Shown here piece by piece: positions 34,958 to 46,290 of a stretch of DNA of 64,000 nt. Positions within the stretch are counted from its first letter, which is position 1, and the number at the start of each line of letters is the position of its first letter. Position numbers and translations under genes: made by a program. The DNA comes from Athripsodes cinereus (lineage: Eukaryota > Arthropoda > Insecta > Trichoptera > Leptoceridae): positions 11,411,290 through 11,475,289 of the forward strand of contig OX388316.1 in the NCBI GenBank assembly GCA_947579605.1, in the 5' to 3' direction. Under the pieces are notes generated by a model. The model was not told where the DNA came from and searched no databases. It saw nothing but the letters and a program-made list of their open reading frames with translations.

Positions 34958-35172
34958 CTTCTTCTTCACTTGTATTGCCATGTTGACGACCATTCGACAG
35001 AAAGCTTCCCTGTCTCACGGTTCTGACACCAATCCATTCTCGAATGTTTCAAATCCAGGAGAACTGTCTTTTGCCAACGCCTCTGCGTTCCTTAATCTTC
35101 CCCTTCATAATGAGCTGGAGTATGGTGTGTTTGTTTCCTCTCATAACATAGCCAAAATATGATATTCTCTAT
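34958..35172 (-). mobile_element. LINE ORF2 C-terminal relic
   Basis: The minus strand reads YFGYVMRGNKHTILQLIMKG, then KIKERRGVGKRQFSW, a TGA stop, and NIREWIGVRTVRQ. 'FGH.MR..KY.LLQLI..GKI.G.RG.GRR..SWL.N.R.W' is the well-known C-terminal pattern of RTE/CFDP2-like ORF2. 5'-truncated and broken by the stop. Another lineage, or deep branch, from the other LINEs here. Confidence 0.7.
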
Positions 35173-35895
35173 AATAATCAGTCTATTTGTAGTCACAATC
35201 AAATATATGAAACCAAGAAGACACGTTTATATTGTTTTCCAATAATATAAAAATCATGAAGAACGTTTGTACCCACTATCTCAAAAATTCATAGCAAAAT
35301 AACATAATAATATTATTAATATTGTCCGGTCAATAATACAGTTTACTGCACATAAATCTTTTGGTTTCTTCTGTCGGTATACACAAGGCAGCAGGTTGTC
35401 GCCACAATATAATCCATTTATTAGTAAATAAATAATACACCAATAATAATAATAATATAAATACATACGTAATATAAATTGTTATAATAAATCCGACCGA
35501 TGTTCCTTTTTGCATCCTTTTATCATTGTGAACTAGCTTTACCTGGCTTTGCTCAGGAAAATAACAAATTGAATAAAAAGAGTGCGGGTATCACAAATTA
35601 TCTTTCTGTGAAATGGTAACACCATGCAAATTTAATGTCCATGTAAATAAATAAATAAATAAATGAATAAATAAATAATGTCGAGATATTTACGTCATCG
35701 GAGATCCATGCCCCAGAAAAGCATTTTAAATTATTTTATATATTTTTTTACAATGAGATCTCTTTTTTTTGCATTTGATATTTTAATTTGAAAACCAGTT
35801 CGGAGGATGTTAGTTTTTATTAAGAGCGTTTATTTCCGTTTTGTTTACCTGGTATGCTGGCAAATAAATAAATAAAAAAAAATTTAAACAAGCTT
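35173..35895. other. unannotated; AAATA repeats 35643-35678
   Basis: AT-rich, with a run of AAATA/AATA units about 35643-35678 that may be a LINE tail. No gene. Confidence 0.45.
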
Positions 35896-36300
35896 CTACT
35901 ATATATACGGGATATCTCACAAGTGGGGTAGCCAATAAGCGAGCCGCACGTAATAAACATGCGAACTGTCTTCTCTATGCCTACAAAAATTATGGGTGGC
36001 ATATCTCTTCGCTGAATTATAGATATATTTTTTTAAATATTTATTTGGTTTTTGTTATATATCCAAATACAATCTCATACACCTTTCACAGTAAGCTAAA
36101 AGCTTGTGTAGTGACAGGGAAGTTTGCCGCCACCTGGAATCGAACCACGGATCACCTGTTCATGAGGCCGAGACTCTACCTTCAGGCTACCGACGAACTC
36201 TTTAAATAAAATGCCTTTTTTTCGAACACTTGTCTTTAACAGGACACTCGAAATTTACGAAAAAAGAGTGTAATATCTATTCTGTACCGGGTGCTCTACG
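35896..36300 (-). mobile_element. REP-A copy split by a SINE
   Basis: The proximal half (35896-36031: 'tatctcacaagtggggtagcc', 'gtaataaacatgcgaactgtc', 'gctgaattat') and distal half (36209-36300: 'cgaacacttgtctttaacagg', 'acactcgaaatttacg', 'aaaaaagagtg') belong to one copy. Removing 36040-36208 rejoins them. Confidence 0.7.
36040..36200 (-). mobile_element. full-length tRNA-derived SINE, 161 bp, with 8-bp TSD
   Basis: Inserted in REP-A between TTTAAATA repeats at 36032-36039 and 36201-36208. Read on the minus strand it starts with a tRNA-like head: 'gtcggtagcctgaaggtaga' (A-box region) and GGTTCGATTCC (perfect B-box, 36137-36147). A unique body and a 3' end 'ccaaataaat' follow. It is younger than its host REP-A. 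Related pieces lie at 10886-10995, 18105-18165 and 33918-34062. Not a tRNA gene: the acceptor stem does not close. Confidence 0.75.
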
Positions 36301-36846
36301 CGATATTATTAAACTTCATATTATTTTTTTCAAGATTGCAGACATTATTGTGCTTTTATAAATGATTATTTCCTAATCCTTAAAATAATTTCTTTTTTCT
36401 GTTCCAATGATCGTCCACATTGTGCGCCCTGGTAATTCATGGGTCCTTAATATTGGTTTGTATACCGATTGAAATTCGTATCGTTTACATTTATTATATA
36501 AACAATTTGTGTTCCTTAAAACTGTAAATAAATTTATAAATTCATATTCACGAACATATTAAAATAATTACGCGTAGATTGTGAATACTTTGTTGTTATT
36601 GTTGGTTGTCATCGAACATATTCGTGGTACAATAATGTTACATGACTATATTAAAATTTATTACATTTGCATACAAACAAGTAGTTTTAATAATAATATT
36701 CTGCATATTTCATAATAAGAAACTCAAATATTATCATCGATACATATTTTTTTTATTATTCTTGTAAAAAATTAGACACAAACCTTCTTATTACTAAAAA
36801 AATTGTTTTGATTACTGTACAATCTTTAGTCATTCTTTGATTACAT
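36301..36846. other. unannotated AT-rich DNA
   Basis: No feature recognised. Confidence 0.5.
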
Positions 36847-36860
36847 TATAATGAATAATA

Positions 36861-36975
36861 CATACATACATACATACATCTTCTTCCCCTTGTCCTAGTT
36901 GGGTCGGGGGCCCTAGCAGCGGTGGACAGGGATCTCTGGAGGAGGTACCTAGGCGCAATGGGCCCCCGACCCAAC
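36861..36975 (-). mobile_element. 115-bp GC-rich retroposon with 14-bp TSD
   Basis: Perfect 14-bp repeats TATAATGAATAATA at 36847-36860 and 36976-36989. The left edge is a run of CATA units (a 3' tail on the minus strand). The rest is GC-rich with 17-bp inverted words 'agttgggtcgggggccc' (about 36898) and complement (about 36960). It looks like a 5'-truncated LINE 3' end whose first bases are an inverted copy of a downstream segment. Family not identified. Confidence 0.7.
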
Positions 36976-36989
36976 TATAATGAATAATA

Positions 36990-37802
36990 TTTAATTTAAT
37001 CATAAAAAAATTATTTTATACCAGTGAGATAAACTATAAGTAATTGATAAATGTTGAGTGAGAGTAGGTACTAATTTCACTTCTAATTTCATTATAATAC
37101 TAATTCTTTTCTTTTCAAATAATTATATTTGCAATTTCTTTAGAAATCTTTCGTATATATAGATTGTTGATAATTTGTTGTCATGGCCAAATACCTATTA
37201 ATTTTTTTCAGTTTTTATATTTTGATTTATCAAACTTTGTATTTGATCAATTTATGTCGATATATTCATAAAATCGTCGAGATTGAAATAATTTTAATTC
37301 TTCATATATCGATGGAAAATATCCATCACGAATTACGAAATTCGATTCCAACACGGAGATCTTATTAAAATACAATGCATTTTTCATATTCAACGACATA
37401 TGAATGGGTTCTGTGAGACCTTGGAGGTCACTGGAGTGATATTTTTTGGTCCACGTTTTTAAAGTGCCTAGATATATTGAAGAAATCATTTTCAATATAT
37501 TATTATTGTTGATTTAATTCTTTTATTGCAATAATAATTTATTCTGTATTATTTATGCGATGTAAAAAAAGAAATCCATTTTTTGTGTTAAATTTAAATA
37601 TCAACATGGAAAGAACTAGGTACTTGAGAATTTTTTTATGAGATATTTCTTCCAAGTGATACAAAATATATTTGTTATAATACATACAATTGACACTCGT
37701 TGATTGGAAAAACAATATTATTACTCTGTATATATTTTAATAATTAAAGTTTGATGAAAATATATATTTTCTAGTGTAACTTTGTCGAAATGCATTATAA
37801 AA
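36990..37802. other. unannotated AT-rich DNA
   Basis: No feature recognised. Confidence 0.5.
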
Positions 37803-37917
37803 GATTATATTTAAAATTAAATTAAAAAACACTGTTTCATTTCACTATGAATACTCATTCCACATTCCACTGAGTGTTTTTTTTTTATTTATTTTTTATT
37901 TAATTTTAAATATAATC
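37803..37917. repeat. 115-bp hairpin (possible MITE)
   Basis: Inverted repeats: 20 bp GATTATATTTAAAATTAAAT at left and its exact complement at right, continuing inward with AAAAAACACT/AGTGTTTTTT. The loop is about 45 bp. AT-rich, so chance origin cannot be dismissed, but the length of the match favours a MITE. Confidence 0.55.
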
Positions 37918-40900
37918 ATTTAAAATTTGATATTTGTATCTGCATTCTGAATTGTTTTGTTTTTAGATTTATTTCAACTTATAGATAATTATACATGAAT
38001 AAATTGAAATAACATCTTGAAATATTAGGATTCTAATTGATAAATCTTATAACCTAAAGTTGGACTCACGATATTGGGTGATACATTTAAATATTGGACG
38101 TACACAATTGTACTCCTTGTTTTCATTTGGATCCATTTCATACTTTACCTCTACCGTACATAAAATGTGAAACGAAAGAATTTAGATGTGTCTTATTATA
38201 CAATCGGATCCATACACCCGATATGTAAATCTACATATTATGTACACATCCCAAACTGGGTCAAAATAAACATTAGAATACACTTTATAGAAATAAAACC
38301 CTTATTAAGTATTAATACAAATGTGGTGAATATTTCAGTGACCTACGGATCAACTACAAGTAATATACTCTCACAAGTTTTAGGTTTCTTCGGTCTTAAA
38401 TGTTAGATAACCAAGTCGGATGTGTAGTAAAAAATGAAATAATGTAGTTTCCTCTAAAAGGCTGTTCTGTACGTGGTAGTATTATCAATCACAGAGTGAA
38501 TTATTTTTGTCTTTATGGTGATATAAATTGAATATCAACTTTAAGCCAGCTTCTATAAAAAAATATTCTAGTGAGAAGAGAGACTAGACTCCATTTGTTC
38601 GGTAAAAAAACTATCGAACATGAAAAGGGTATGACATTCTGTGTAAGAAAACTCGACTTGTAAAAGTAGCAAGTAATATCTATGTACCTATGTATCTGAA
38701 CTGAAAGTTCTAAGCCTATATCAAAGAAACCATCAGAAAATTAATACTTTGCAGATTTAACCTACTAACTGTCGGAAGAACTTTATTATCATCTAATTTA
38801 GTTTTTGTCACAATGCAGTGTTTAAAGTTCATTGCAATTTTATAATATAAAGTACTTATACCTAATTTTTTGTCAATTTACTGAATCGTCAACATTGAAT
38901 ACAAATTAATATGATAATATACTAATTCTTCATGCCGTATTCCAAGTGCTGAAGGCAGAAAGGTCACAGCATTTTCCCTACATATTCTTTCTTTCACTTT
39001 TTATATTCATGCTATATACATAAGTACAATTTTACACAGATCAAACAAGTTCCAAACTAAGATCTTAATCTTGTATTATGGCTACTAACGTAATGATACA
39101 CATAATATACCTACATGTAACACCCAGATCCAGGACAATTTGAAAGACACCATTCGTCACTTTGCTTTGATATTGTATATAAAAATGATAAATATTTTTT
39201 ACATCAACTTTGTATGTCCTTCTGCACGACTACCAAAAAAAATGTATGCTTACTTATACTTACTTGGTAAAAAAAATATTTCAGAATTTTATATATTTTG
39301 ACGTGATAAGTCGTTCTCATTATTTTTTGCAGCAGAGAAGAGGTCAGTAACACAAATCCATCTAGTTTTATAAAAATCAAACTTGTTTTTTCGCCTTCTC
39401 CATCTTCATTCATCTCTTCGCCGCCCGAAGCTTTTTGTAAAAGTAGGGGGATTTAAATTTAATTAATTTGTCATTAACACCACTCTGGTATGACTTCCTC
39501 TTTCATTACTCTAATAAGAATTCATTGTAAGATTTCAAAGAATTTTTACTCAATTCCATTCAATTTAGTATATATGTATAACTCTTTTCAGTCAATTTGC
39601 GTTTATTTTAATATGCGGTTATATATATATAATAATTATTACGTAGAATTTAATTTAGTGCCGCGATATTAATATTTATTCTCAAATATATAGACCTTCT
39701 AATACCTTTAAAATAGCAGAAAAAATATATGTTAAAAAACTATAATTTTAATTCATTCTGTAAATGATAAGGTATAACTTACAATTCATTATATAAAACT
39801 TTTTGAACATAACCTGTAGATACATAATATTTTAAGACTTTGAGCTTTATATAGTATTTTGGCAATTTGTTTAGATTTACAAAATACAATAGGATGTAGA
39901 AACCTTGTTCTAAATAGTTTTAATTTCTGAGGATTTTGATGGGTGATGAATTTCCAGACATATATCTTTTATTGTTCATATTATGTGTATTGTTCTTTCC
40001 TCGTAATCTCATTTAAGAGAATCACAAAAATAAGCATATGGACGTATGTGTATTGGGAACCTAAATGAAATAAAATGCTCCATTGTGAGATCGATCTAGA
40101 GCAGAAAAACGCATCAAATCTAGGGATGGTTTGTTTGTGTTGCAAGGAAGAACTCTCGGTGGTTAGCCCTGTTTAAAGAGATAATAGGTTTATCCTTAAA
40201 TATAACCCAATCTCATTTTAGGATTATATTATATAAGAGTACGTACATATTATAAAGGGGATACTGCGGGATTCGTATTATATAAAATGCACCTTCAAAA
40301 ATACGCTTTGTCAGTTACAGTAAACTAATCAAAAAGTTCCTTCACTGGTATTTAAAGCATCTATCTGGGTATTGAAGGGTGAAGGGGGGTGGTACCTATA
40401 TCGGATGAAAGCGATGAGCAATTTTCAAGATGCTGCTAGAAAATTAGGTACCTACTTATCTACCTTTTCAGACATGCTATAGAATCAACCCTTTTAGACG
40501 TTTACAAACTAAATTGGCTGCATTCAGAAAATGTCTTCGTCTGTGATTATTTAATCGAGCGTTCATTTTTATTTTCAAATTAACAAAGTGGCTTGTGAAA
40601 AAAATATAATAATTTTTCTAAAAAATGCTGATGCAAGCAATGATTTTTTTTCTTTTATTTCATGTTCAAGTGTATCTTTTTATAGCCATCTTCATTTTAT
40701 TGTGAAAAAGTTTTTAATTTTTTTAAGAAAGGTATTTTTGGAATTCATCATCTTTACTAAATGAGTGCTTTAAATAAGTATTTACTCTATATTATGTAAA
40801 TACTAAATTTGAAACTAACTTAAAATATAACTTTATTAATTCAGAATAATATGTATATTATTTAATTCGAAATCCTCGTTTTATCGAAATGAACGAGGTA

Positions 40901-41517
40901 TCTTTAAAATTATTCAATCTGTTTTCGTAGCTTCAGGACTGTAGCATCAGGTAGCATTACTTGTGTTTTATTTGATTTGATTCAACCAAAGCAAAACTGC
41001 ACTTACCCTAAGGTTTGCACAAAAGTTATACCGACATACACACGTTGCTCTAGTCAGGAAATTGGTAAACGTGATTCGATTGATTCAGAAAAAACTAAAA
41101 GTGATTTAGGGGAATAAGGTTTGTTAGTTTCCCTTGTTTGAGAACAATAAGGGGAGACCATTACAACACGAATTTTGTTCTTCAGGTAAAATTGCACCCC
41201 GGGGAAGATTGAAAGGGTAGAAATTACTGTTGCCTTTCTATAAATACTCGAATAACAATATTTTTATTTTATTTACTAAATAGGTACGGAAACGCATTCC
41301 TTGGTATGCTATTTTTATTTATTGCACGTAATGGCTCATAGTTGAGCTAACAAATTGTGTTATTTATGATGAAAATTATAGGTGAATAAATGTGGAAAAC
41401 GTGCATGATGAAATTTTATGAATAAAGAAGAAATATTAGGGGAAGACTAAGTCTTGAACTGGAGATAAATAGGACTCTTAATAAATATAAACGCTCATCT
41501 TTTGGATAAATTGAAAC
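37918..41517. other. unannotated AT-rich DNA
   Basis: No gene recognised in 3.6 kb. A GC-richer patch at about 39300-39440 is open on the minus strand (starts MNEDGEGEKTSLIF) but shows no family motif. Confidence 0.4.
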
Positions 41518-41715
41518 AGGCGTTACGTTCTACTATAGATTAAGTAAAACAAAAGAGACGTCTTTCGACTTATACGTCCATTATCAATCAATTTATAATG
41601 ACCTCATACATAAGTCGAAAGATATTTCTCTGGCATTGTTTAATTTAAAGTAGAAAAAAAGGCTTGCTTCAATTTATTCAATTTTGAAATTCTACTACTT
41701 GTAAACCAATACTAT
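41518..41715 (-). mobile_element. palindromic retroposon family C copy, diverged
   Basis: Two inverted arms around 'attatcaatcaatttataatg': 'gagacgtctttcgacttata' at left and 'tataagtcgaaagatatttctct'-like sequence at right. The unique end is 'tgaaattctactacttgtaaacc'. Same parts and order as 48855-49070 but with many substitutions. Confidence 0.55.
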
Positions 41716-42608
41716 AAATACTTTTCTTTTGGGTGCAGTAAAACTATAACCTATATATTCATTACATAGATTTTATTTATCAAGTGATGCTTTTAGGACA
41801 TAAAAATGAAGTACCACCGGATCGACATTCTGTGTCATTTTAGACGATTGTGTAAAAATAATGCAGCAGAAAATCACATATAGGTAATATAGAATCTACA
41901 TAAACAAGAGATGGAAAATCTTTCAATTTGTATGAAGTTTAAAATATCGTAAAATGCGCGAATAAGGTACATATATATGTCTTAATAATAGTAATAATTC
42001 ATTAGATTATAAGGTCTGTTAGGTATTTAAATTAAACATACCTATAAGTATTCATCTATCTACTAAAACTCCTTTCATACTAAATACAACCCTAGCAATA
42101 GCTATACTATCTGAAAACAAATTGTTTCAAACTATTTCCTTCAACGTATCCGTAATAATATATTACATATTATATTCACATACTGCATCACATAGTTACT
42201 AAATTATTCACAGTGTTAATGCATATAATTATAATTAAGGAATAGGCAAACTAATGATAATAATACTGTATTATTTAATTAAAACACAATTTCACTTGCA
42301 AAGAATTTACCACTAGAATTCTGTTACTATAAACAGGACATAAATTGTTATGTTATGTGTTATAGTTGCAACAATAAGTACCTTTATATAGTAAGTTTAT
42401 GTTTAAGTTGCTTCGTGAAACTGTATATGTAGATGTCTTCAAAATCTGGTGAATTTTTTATAACGGTTAACTTGTACGCCGTACTGAAAGCACTATTTTT
42501 ATAATCAACACATTTCCAAGTAAATTAGAAATTTTTATGAATTGACAAAGGCCTTTATTTAAAATACGTACATGCCATTCTATAAAAATATGTTCTTCGG
42601 ATACCCGT
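41716..42608. other. unannotated AT-rich DNA
   Basis: No feature recognised. Confidence 0.5.
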
Positions 42609-42618
42609 TTAAAATAAT

Positions 42619-43198
42619 AATCATCATCATCGCCCTCAACGCTCCTCACGAGAGCACAGGGCAGAAACCAGCCTCCTCCATTCAGAGCGTCTCTGCGCCA
42701 ATTGCGTCACCTCTTTCCACATCATTCCTTGCGCTCTGATATCGTTGTCATAGGAACGGTGTATTGTGAAAGAGGGACGCCCGGGCCGACGGAACCCCTG
42801 CGGACGGAAGAACAGTGCTCTTTTTGGCCAACTATCATTGGGCATTCTCAAAACATGTCCCAGCCAGGACCATCGTCTCTCCTGTATAACGGAGATTACA
42901 GGTCTCTGCTGGGTGCGCCGGCGCACAGCATCATTTGTAACATGTTCATACGATTTGACGTCCAAAATCCTTCTAAGACACTTGTTTTCAAAGCTAAGTA
43001 TCTTCCGCTCTTGAGACTTGGTTAAGTGCCAAGACTCACAGCCATATAGAAGGGTTGGAATGATGCACGCATTGAACAAGCGACATTTTGTCCTGTTGCT
43101 GAGTCCAGACTCCTTCCAAACTTAGTTCATGTTATTGAAAGCCCCGCTAGCAGCTCCTAAGCGGATTGGTAATTCCGACCGGAGATCACCCTCTGGCG
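42619..43198 (-). mobile_element. 5'-truncated LINE (CFDP2-like family)
   Basis: Bounded by near-identical 10-bp repeats TTAAAATAAT (42609-42618) and TTAAAACAAT (43199-43208). The minus strand codes for the last about 185 residues of an ORF2: GDLRSELPIRLGAASGAFNN, a TAA stop in 'NMN*VWKES', then LFNACIIPTLLYGCESW, FENKCLRRIL, WSWLGHVLRMP and the end SALCSREER. The 3' tail is (GAT)n. The 147 codons after the stop are open. Relatives: 11233-11493, 21148-21280, 47930-48045. Confidence 0.85.
42636..43079 (-). pseudogene. LINE ORF2 C-terminal open frame
   Basis: An open frame of 147 codons starting at an internal Met (MFNACIIPTLLYG) that is not the true start. It contains the thumb and C-terminal motifs only (LLYGCESW, LGHVLRMP, RRPGRPS); no endonuclease or YADD box. 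The frame is preserved by recency rather than by function. Confidence 0.8.
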
Positions 43199-43237
43199 TT
43201 AAAACAATATTGAATAATAAACTTATATCTTAAAATA

Positions 43238-43958
43238 CTTACTTACTTACTGCTAGCCTTCTTCTCTTCACTGCTGGATATAGGCCTCTTCAAAACTTTT
43301 CCACATTTTCCTATTTCGAGCAACACGATACCACTGTTTCCCCATCATCTGGACAATATCATCAACCCATCTTTTTTGGGGTCTTCCTACGCTTCTTTTG
43401 TCCTCCCATGGTCTCCATACAAGAATTCTGGAAGTCCATCTGCCATCCTCTCGTCTTACCACATGACCAGCCCATTGCCATTTCAGCTTGGAGACTTTAT
43501 CAACAACGTCAACGACTTTTGTCTTTTGTCGGATAGTTTCATTTCTTATTTTGTCTCTCAAGCTGATACCTAGCATTTGCCTCTCCATGGCACGCTGTAC
43601 ACACCTCAGTTTTCGTTTGCTCGCAAGTGTTAGCGTCATAGTTTCTAGCCCATATGTTATCACTGGCAGGACACACGAATCGTAAAGTTTTCTCTTAAGA
43701 CTTATGGGGACTTCATTATTTTTAAATATATATTTAAGTTTTGAGAATGCAGCCCATCCCAATCCTATTCGTCTAGAAATTTCTGCCGTTTGATTTTCCT
43801 TGCCCAGCTTTATTTTATGACCCAGGTAAACATAATCATCCACAGCTTCTATTATTTTCCCATTTATCGTTATGCTGCTGTTTTTCGGGGACATGATTTT
43901 GGTTTTACCTATATTCATTTCAAGACCAATTTGGGATGATGCTAGTTGTAGCTCTTCA
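43238..43958 (-). mobile_element. 5'-truncated RTE-like LINE with 11-bp TSD
   Basis: Perfect 11-bp repeats ATCTTAAAATA at 43227-43237 and 43959-43969. On the minus strand it begins KIEELQLASSQIGLEMNIGK, past the YADD box. The 3' end after the stop is 'gaagagaagaaggctagcag' and AGTAAGTAAGTAAG. The product matches lepidopteran RTE ORF2 C-termini closely in pattern. It lies 40 bp from a LINE of another lineage. Confidence 0.9.
43268..43918 (-). pseudogene. RTE-like ORF2 C-terminal fragment
   Basis: 216 open codons from an internal Met. Motifs in order: YVYLGHKIKLG, RRIGLGWAAFSKLK, VLPVITYGLETMTLT, QRAMERQMLGISLRDKIRN, KLKWQWAGHVVRREDGRW, VGRPQKRWVDDI, and the end EEAYIQQ. No stop or frameshift, so the insertion is young. 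Lacks endonuclease and RT catalytic residues. Confidence 0.9.
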
Positions 43959-43969
43959 ATCTTAAAATA

Positions 43970-44903
43970 TTTATAATAAAAAAGTGGTGATAAATAATTT
44001 GGGAGATTCTAGAATTGACGAGCGACAAGTTTTAAAACTTTATAACTATCTTCTATACTTATTCTACTTTATGTTTACGATTCAAGTTTTATTCTATACG
44101 TTTTAGGAAATAAGTCCTGTAATCTTATGAAAGCAAAGTTGATCAATTACACGGCTTTAACACTTGTGAAATATTTTTTGGGATTGGAGTAGAAATTGGA
44201 AAAAGGTACCTATGCAAGATGCAAAAAGAAAATATGTTTGAAAATATTTTCCTGCATTCCTGCGGTTTTGTTGTTAAACGTAAAGCAGTTGATGTAAAAT
44301 AATAGAATCTACCGCAAGTTGTGTTTTATTTTCAGATTCAGTGGCCGCATGTTTACGGTAAAGCTCAAAGGGAAAGCCGAAATCGTTTAAACTTTTCGGT
44401 TTCGTTTGAAAGATTTTTATTTAATCACTTGTGCGGCGAACGGTTAGCTTTACTTTGTTGTTGCAGCTTCCAGTAAGTACAACTATTCGATAATTCCGAG
44501 TTTTAATACCACAACAATCGTTTTGATTTTTATACATACCAAAATAGTTTTTTCAATCCTTTCAATTCACAGTAAATGGATATTTCATTTGCATGAGCTT
44601 TTAGATAGTAAAACGCAGGCATACTTTATTTAATTTGTTTTTAGTCAACTATGGGGTTGTGTAAAAAAAAGTTGTTTCATTAAACAGGTTTTGAAAAACT
44701 TCGAGGAAAAACGGTGAAACTACCAAGTATCTAACTATCTTTATCGTGCAATATGACCGCGCTATATCAATAACACGTGGATTAAGAATTAGAATAAACT
44801 AGGCCTTCGGTTTCTTAAGCCTTTTTCTCCAAAAGCATAATTTAATTTGTGCTTGTATATTAATGTGAGTCCGAATATTGTGCGAGATATATATCATACT
44901 CGT
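43970..44903. other. unannotated AT-rich DNA
   Basis: No feature recognised. Confidence 0.5.
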
Positions 44904-44916
44904 AAATATATCATTA

Positions 44917-46078
44917 TATATAACGAGTTACAATCCATTGGATTGGTCTGCAACGAGTTTGGTTTTTCTTCTCCATTCGTCTCTACGTATGAGCCACAGT
45001 TCATGTCTCTCTTCAGTTGGTCCATATATGCTTCTCTTGGTCGGCCTCTGCCATTTGTCCCCTCGGTCCTACCCTCTGCGATGGCGATGAGTAGTCCTGG
45101 GTGCCTGATGTGGCCAATCCAGTTAGCACGTTGTTGGCTGATTCTCTTAAGGAGTTGCCTTTTTTCGCCTACCCTGGTTAATATTTCTTCATTTTCAACG
45201 TGCTCCGACCAATGGATCTTAAGCATGCGTCTGTAGCACCACATCTCAAAGGCCGCCAACCGTCCGCTTTCACTCTTGCTGATGGTCCATGTCTCACAAC
45301 CATAAAGCAGAATGCTCCATACAAAGGCTTTAGTAAGGTTCTTCCTTACGCTTAAGTCAATATTTGGGGATTCCAATATCTTTGATTTTTTGTGAAAGGC
45401 AATCCTTGCCTGGTTTATTCTGCTTACAATTTCTGCTTTGGAGCGTCCATCCTGGTTTATTCTGCTGCCCAGGTACACGAATTCACTTACTTGTTTGATG
45501 CTCACTCCATTTATGGCAATGTTCGCAGTCGCTTCCTCTCTTCCAACGACCATACATTTTGTTTTTTCTTTATTTATTTTCATGTTGTACTTTGACAACA
45601 GATTACTTTCCATTTTTCCTAAGGCTTCGTTCAGCTCCATCTCGGAGTCTGCGAGCAGTGCTATGTCGTCAGCATATCTGATCATGTCGACCTTTTTCCC
45701 ATTTATTTTTACTCCTGTCCAGTTCTTCATTTCTTCTCTCAGTTCATCAATGGCTCGCTGTATATAGCAGTGAAAGAGTGCTGGCGACATTGAGCATCCT
45801 TGTCTTACGCCTTGTTCGACCCTTGCTTCTGCGCAGCTCTCTCCACTTTTGATCACAGCCATTTCGTTCTTGTATAAGCTTCAAATTGCTCTTCTGTCTT
45901 TATAACTCATTCCTATCTGGTTTAGAGAGTTAAAAAGTTGTTCCCATTCTACTTTATCGAATGCTTTTTCAAGGTCGTTGAATGCTATTTATGTGTTTTT
46001 ATTAATTGTTATTCTCTTTTCTAGAATAAATCTGAGACTCATGATTGCATCTCTTGTGCCTGTCTCCTTGCGGAATCC
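44917..46078 (-). mobile_element. 5'-truncated LINE, same family as 24953-27519, 13-bp TSD
   Basis: Perfect 13-bp repeats AAATATATCATTA at 44904-44916 and 46079-46091. The element starts within the RT domain (FGFRKETGT) and runs to the stop and a very short AT-rich 3' end. Highly similar to the copy at 24953-27519. Confidence 0.9.
44930..46078 (-). pseudogene. LINE ORF2 fragment: RT palm to C-terminus, broken
   Basis: Residues match the copy at 24953-27519 (FIDLEKAFDK region here AFNDLEKAFDK, GVRQGCSMSPALF, YADDIALLA, VYLGSRINQDG, SILLYGCETW). It is broken by nonsense changes near 45990 (NKNT*IAF) and 45882 (AI*SLYK, TGG to TGA), and by a 25-bp deletion near 44985 between two TAGAG words that shifts the frame after GSYVE. 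The longest open part is 44894-45862. Relative to the other copy it also lacks one codon (GHIRHPG versus GHNIRHPG). Confidence 0.85.
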
Positions 46079-46091
46079 AAATATATCATTA

Positions 46092-46290
46092 AGAGATGTA
46101 AATTATCACACTTCGGACATATAATATGAGAGGGAAATAATGTAATGCCTCGAAAAAAGGAATAAAAAGAATTATCAATAGACGAGAATTATGGATCGGA
46201 AACAGCCGCGACTAGACAGGTAGGTATCCGAGAAGTATAGAAGGTTTTAGGCCTTATTAATGAGCATTTGCCCAAGTGATCGTAAACCAA
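46092..46290 (+). mobile_element. older LINE C-terminal relic
   Basis: Plus strand reads 'KLSHFGHII*EGNNVM' and later 'KRIINRRELWIG', a worn 'LK.FGH..R..N...' motif of RTE-like ORF2. The LINE at 44917-46078 appears to have inserted at or within this older relic, in opposite orientation. Confidence 0.35.

Noticed and set aside
36130..36200. tRNA gene on the minus strand
   Set aside because: A- and B-boxes are present but the acceptor and anticodon stems do not close, and the segment is joined to a SINE body with TSD.
42702..43025. 107-codon plus-strand open frame
   Set aside because: Shadow of the minus-strand LINE ORF2 C-terminus.
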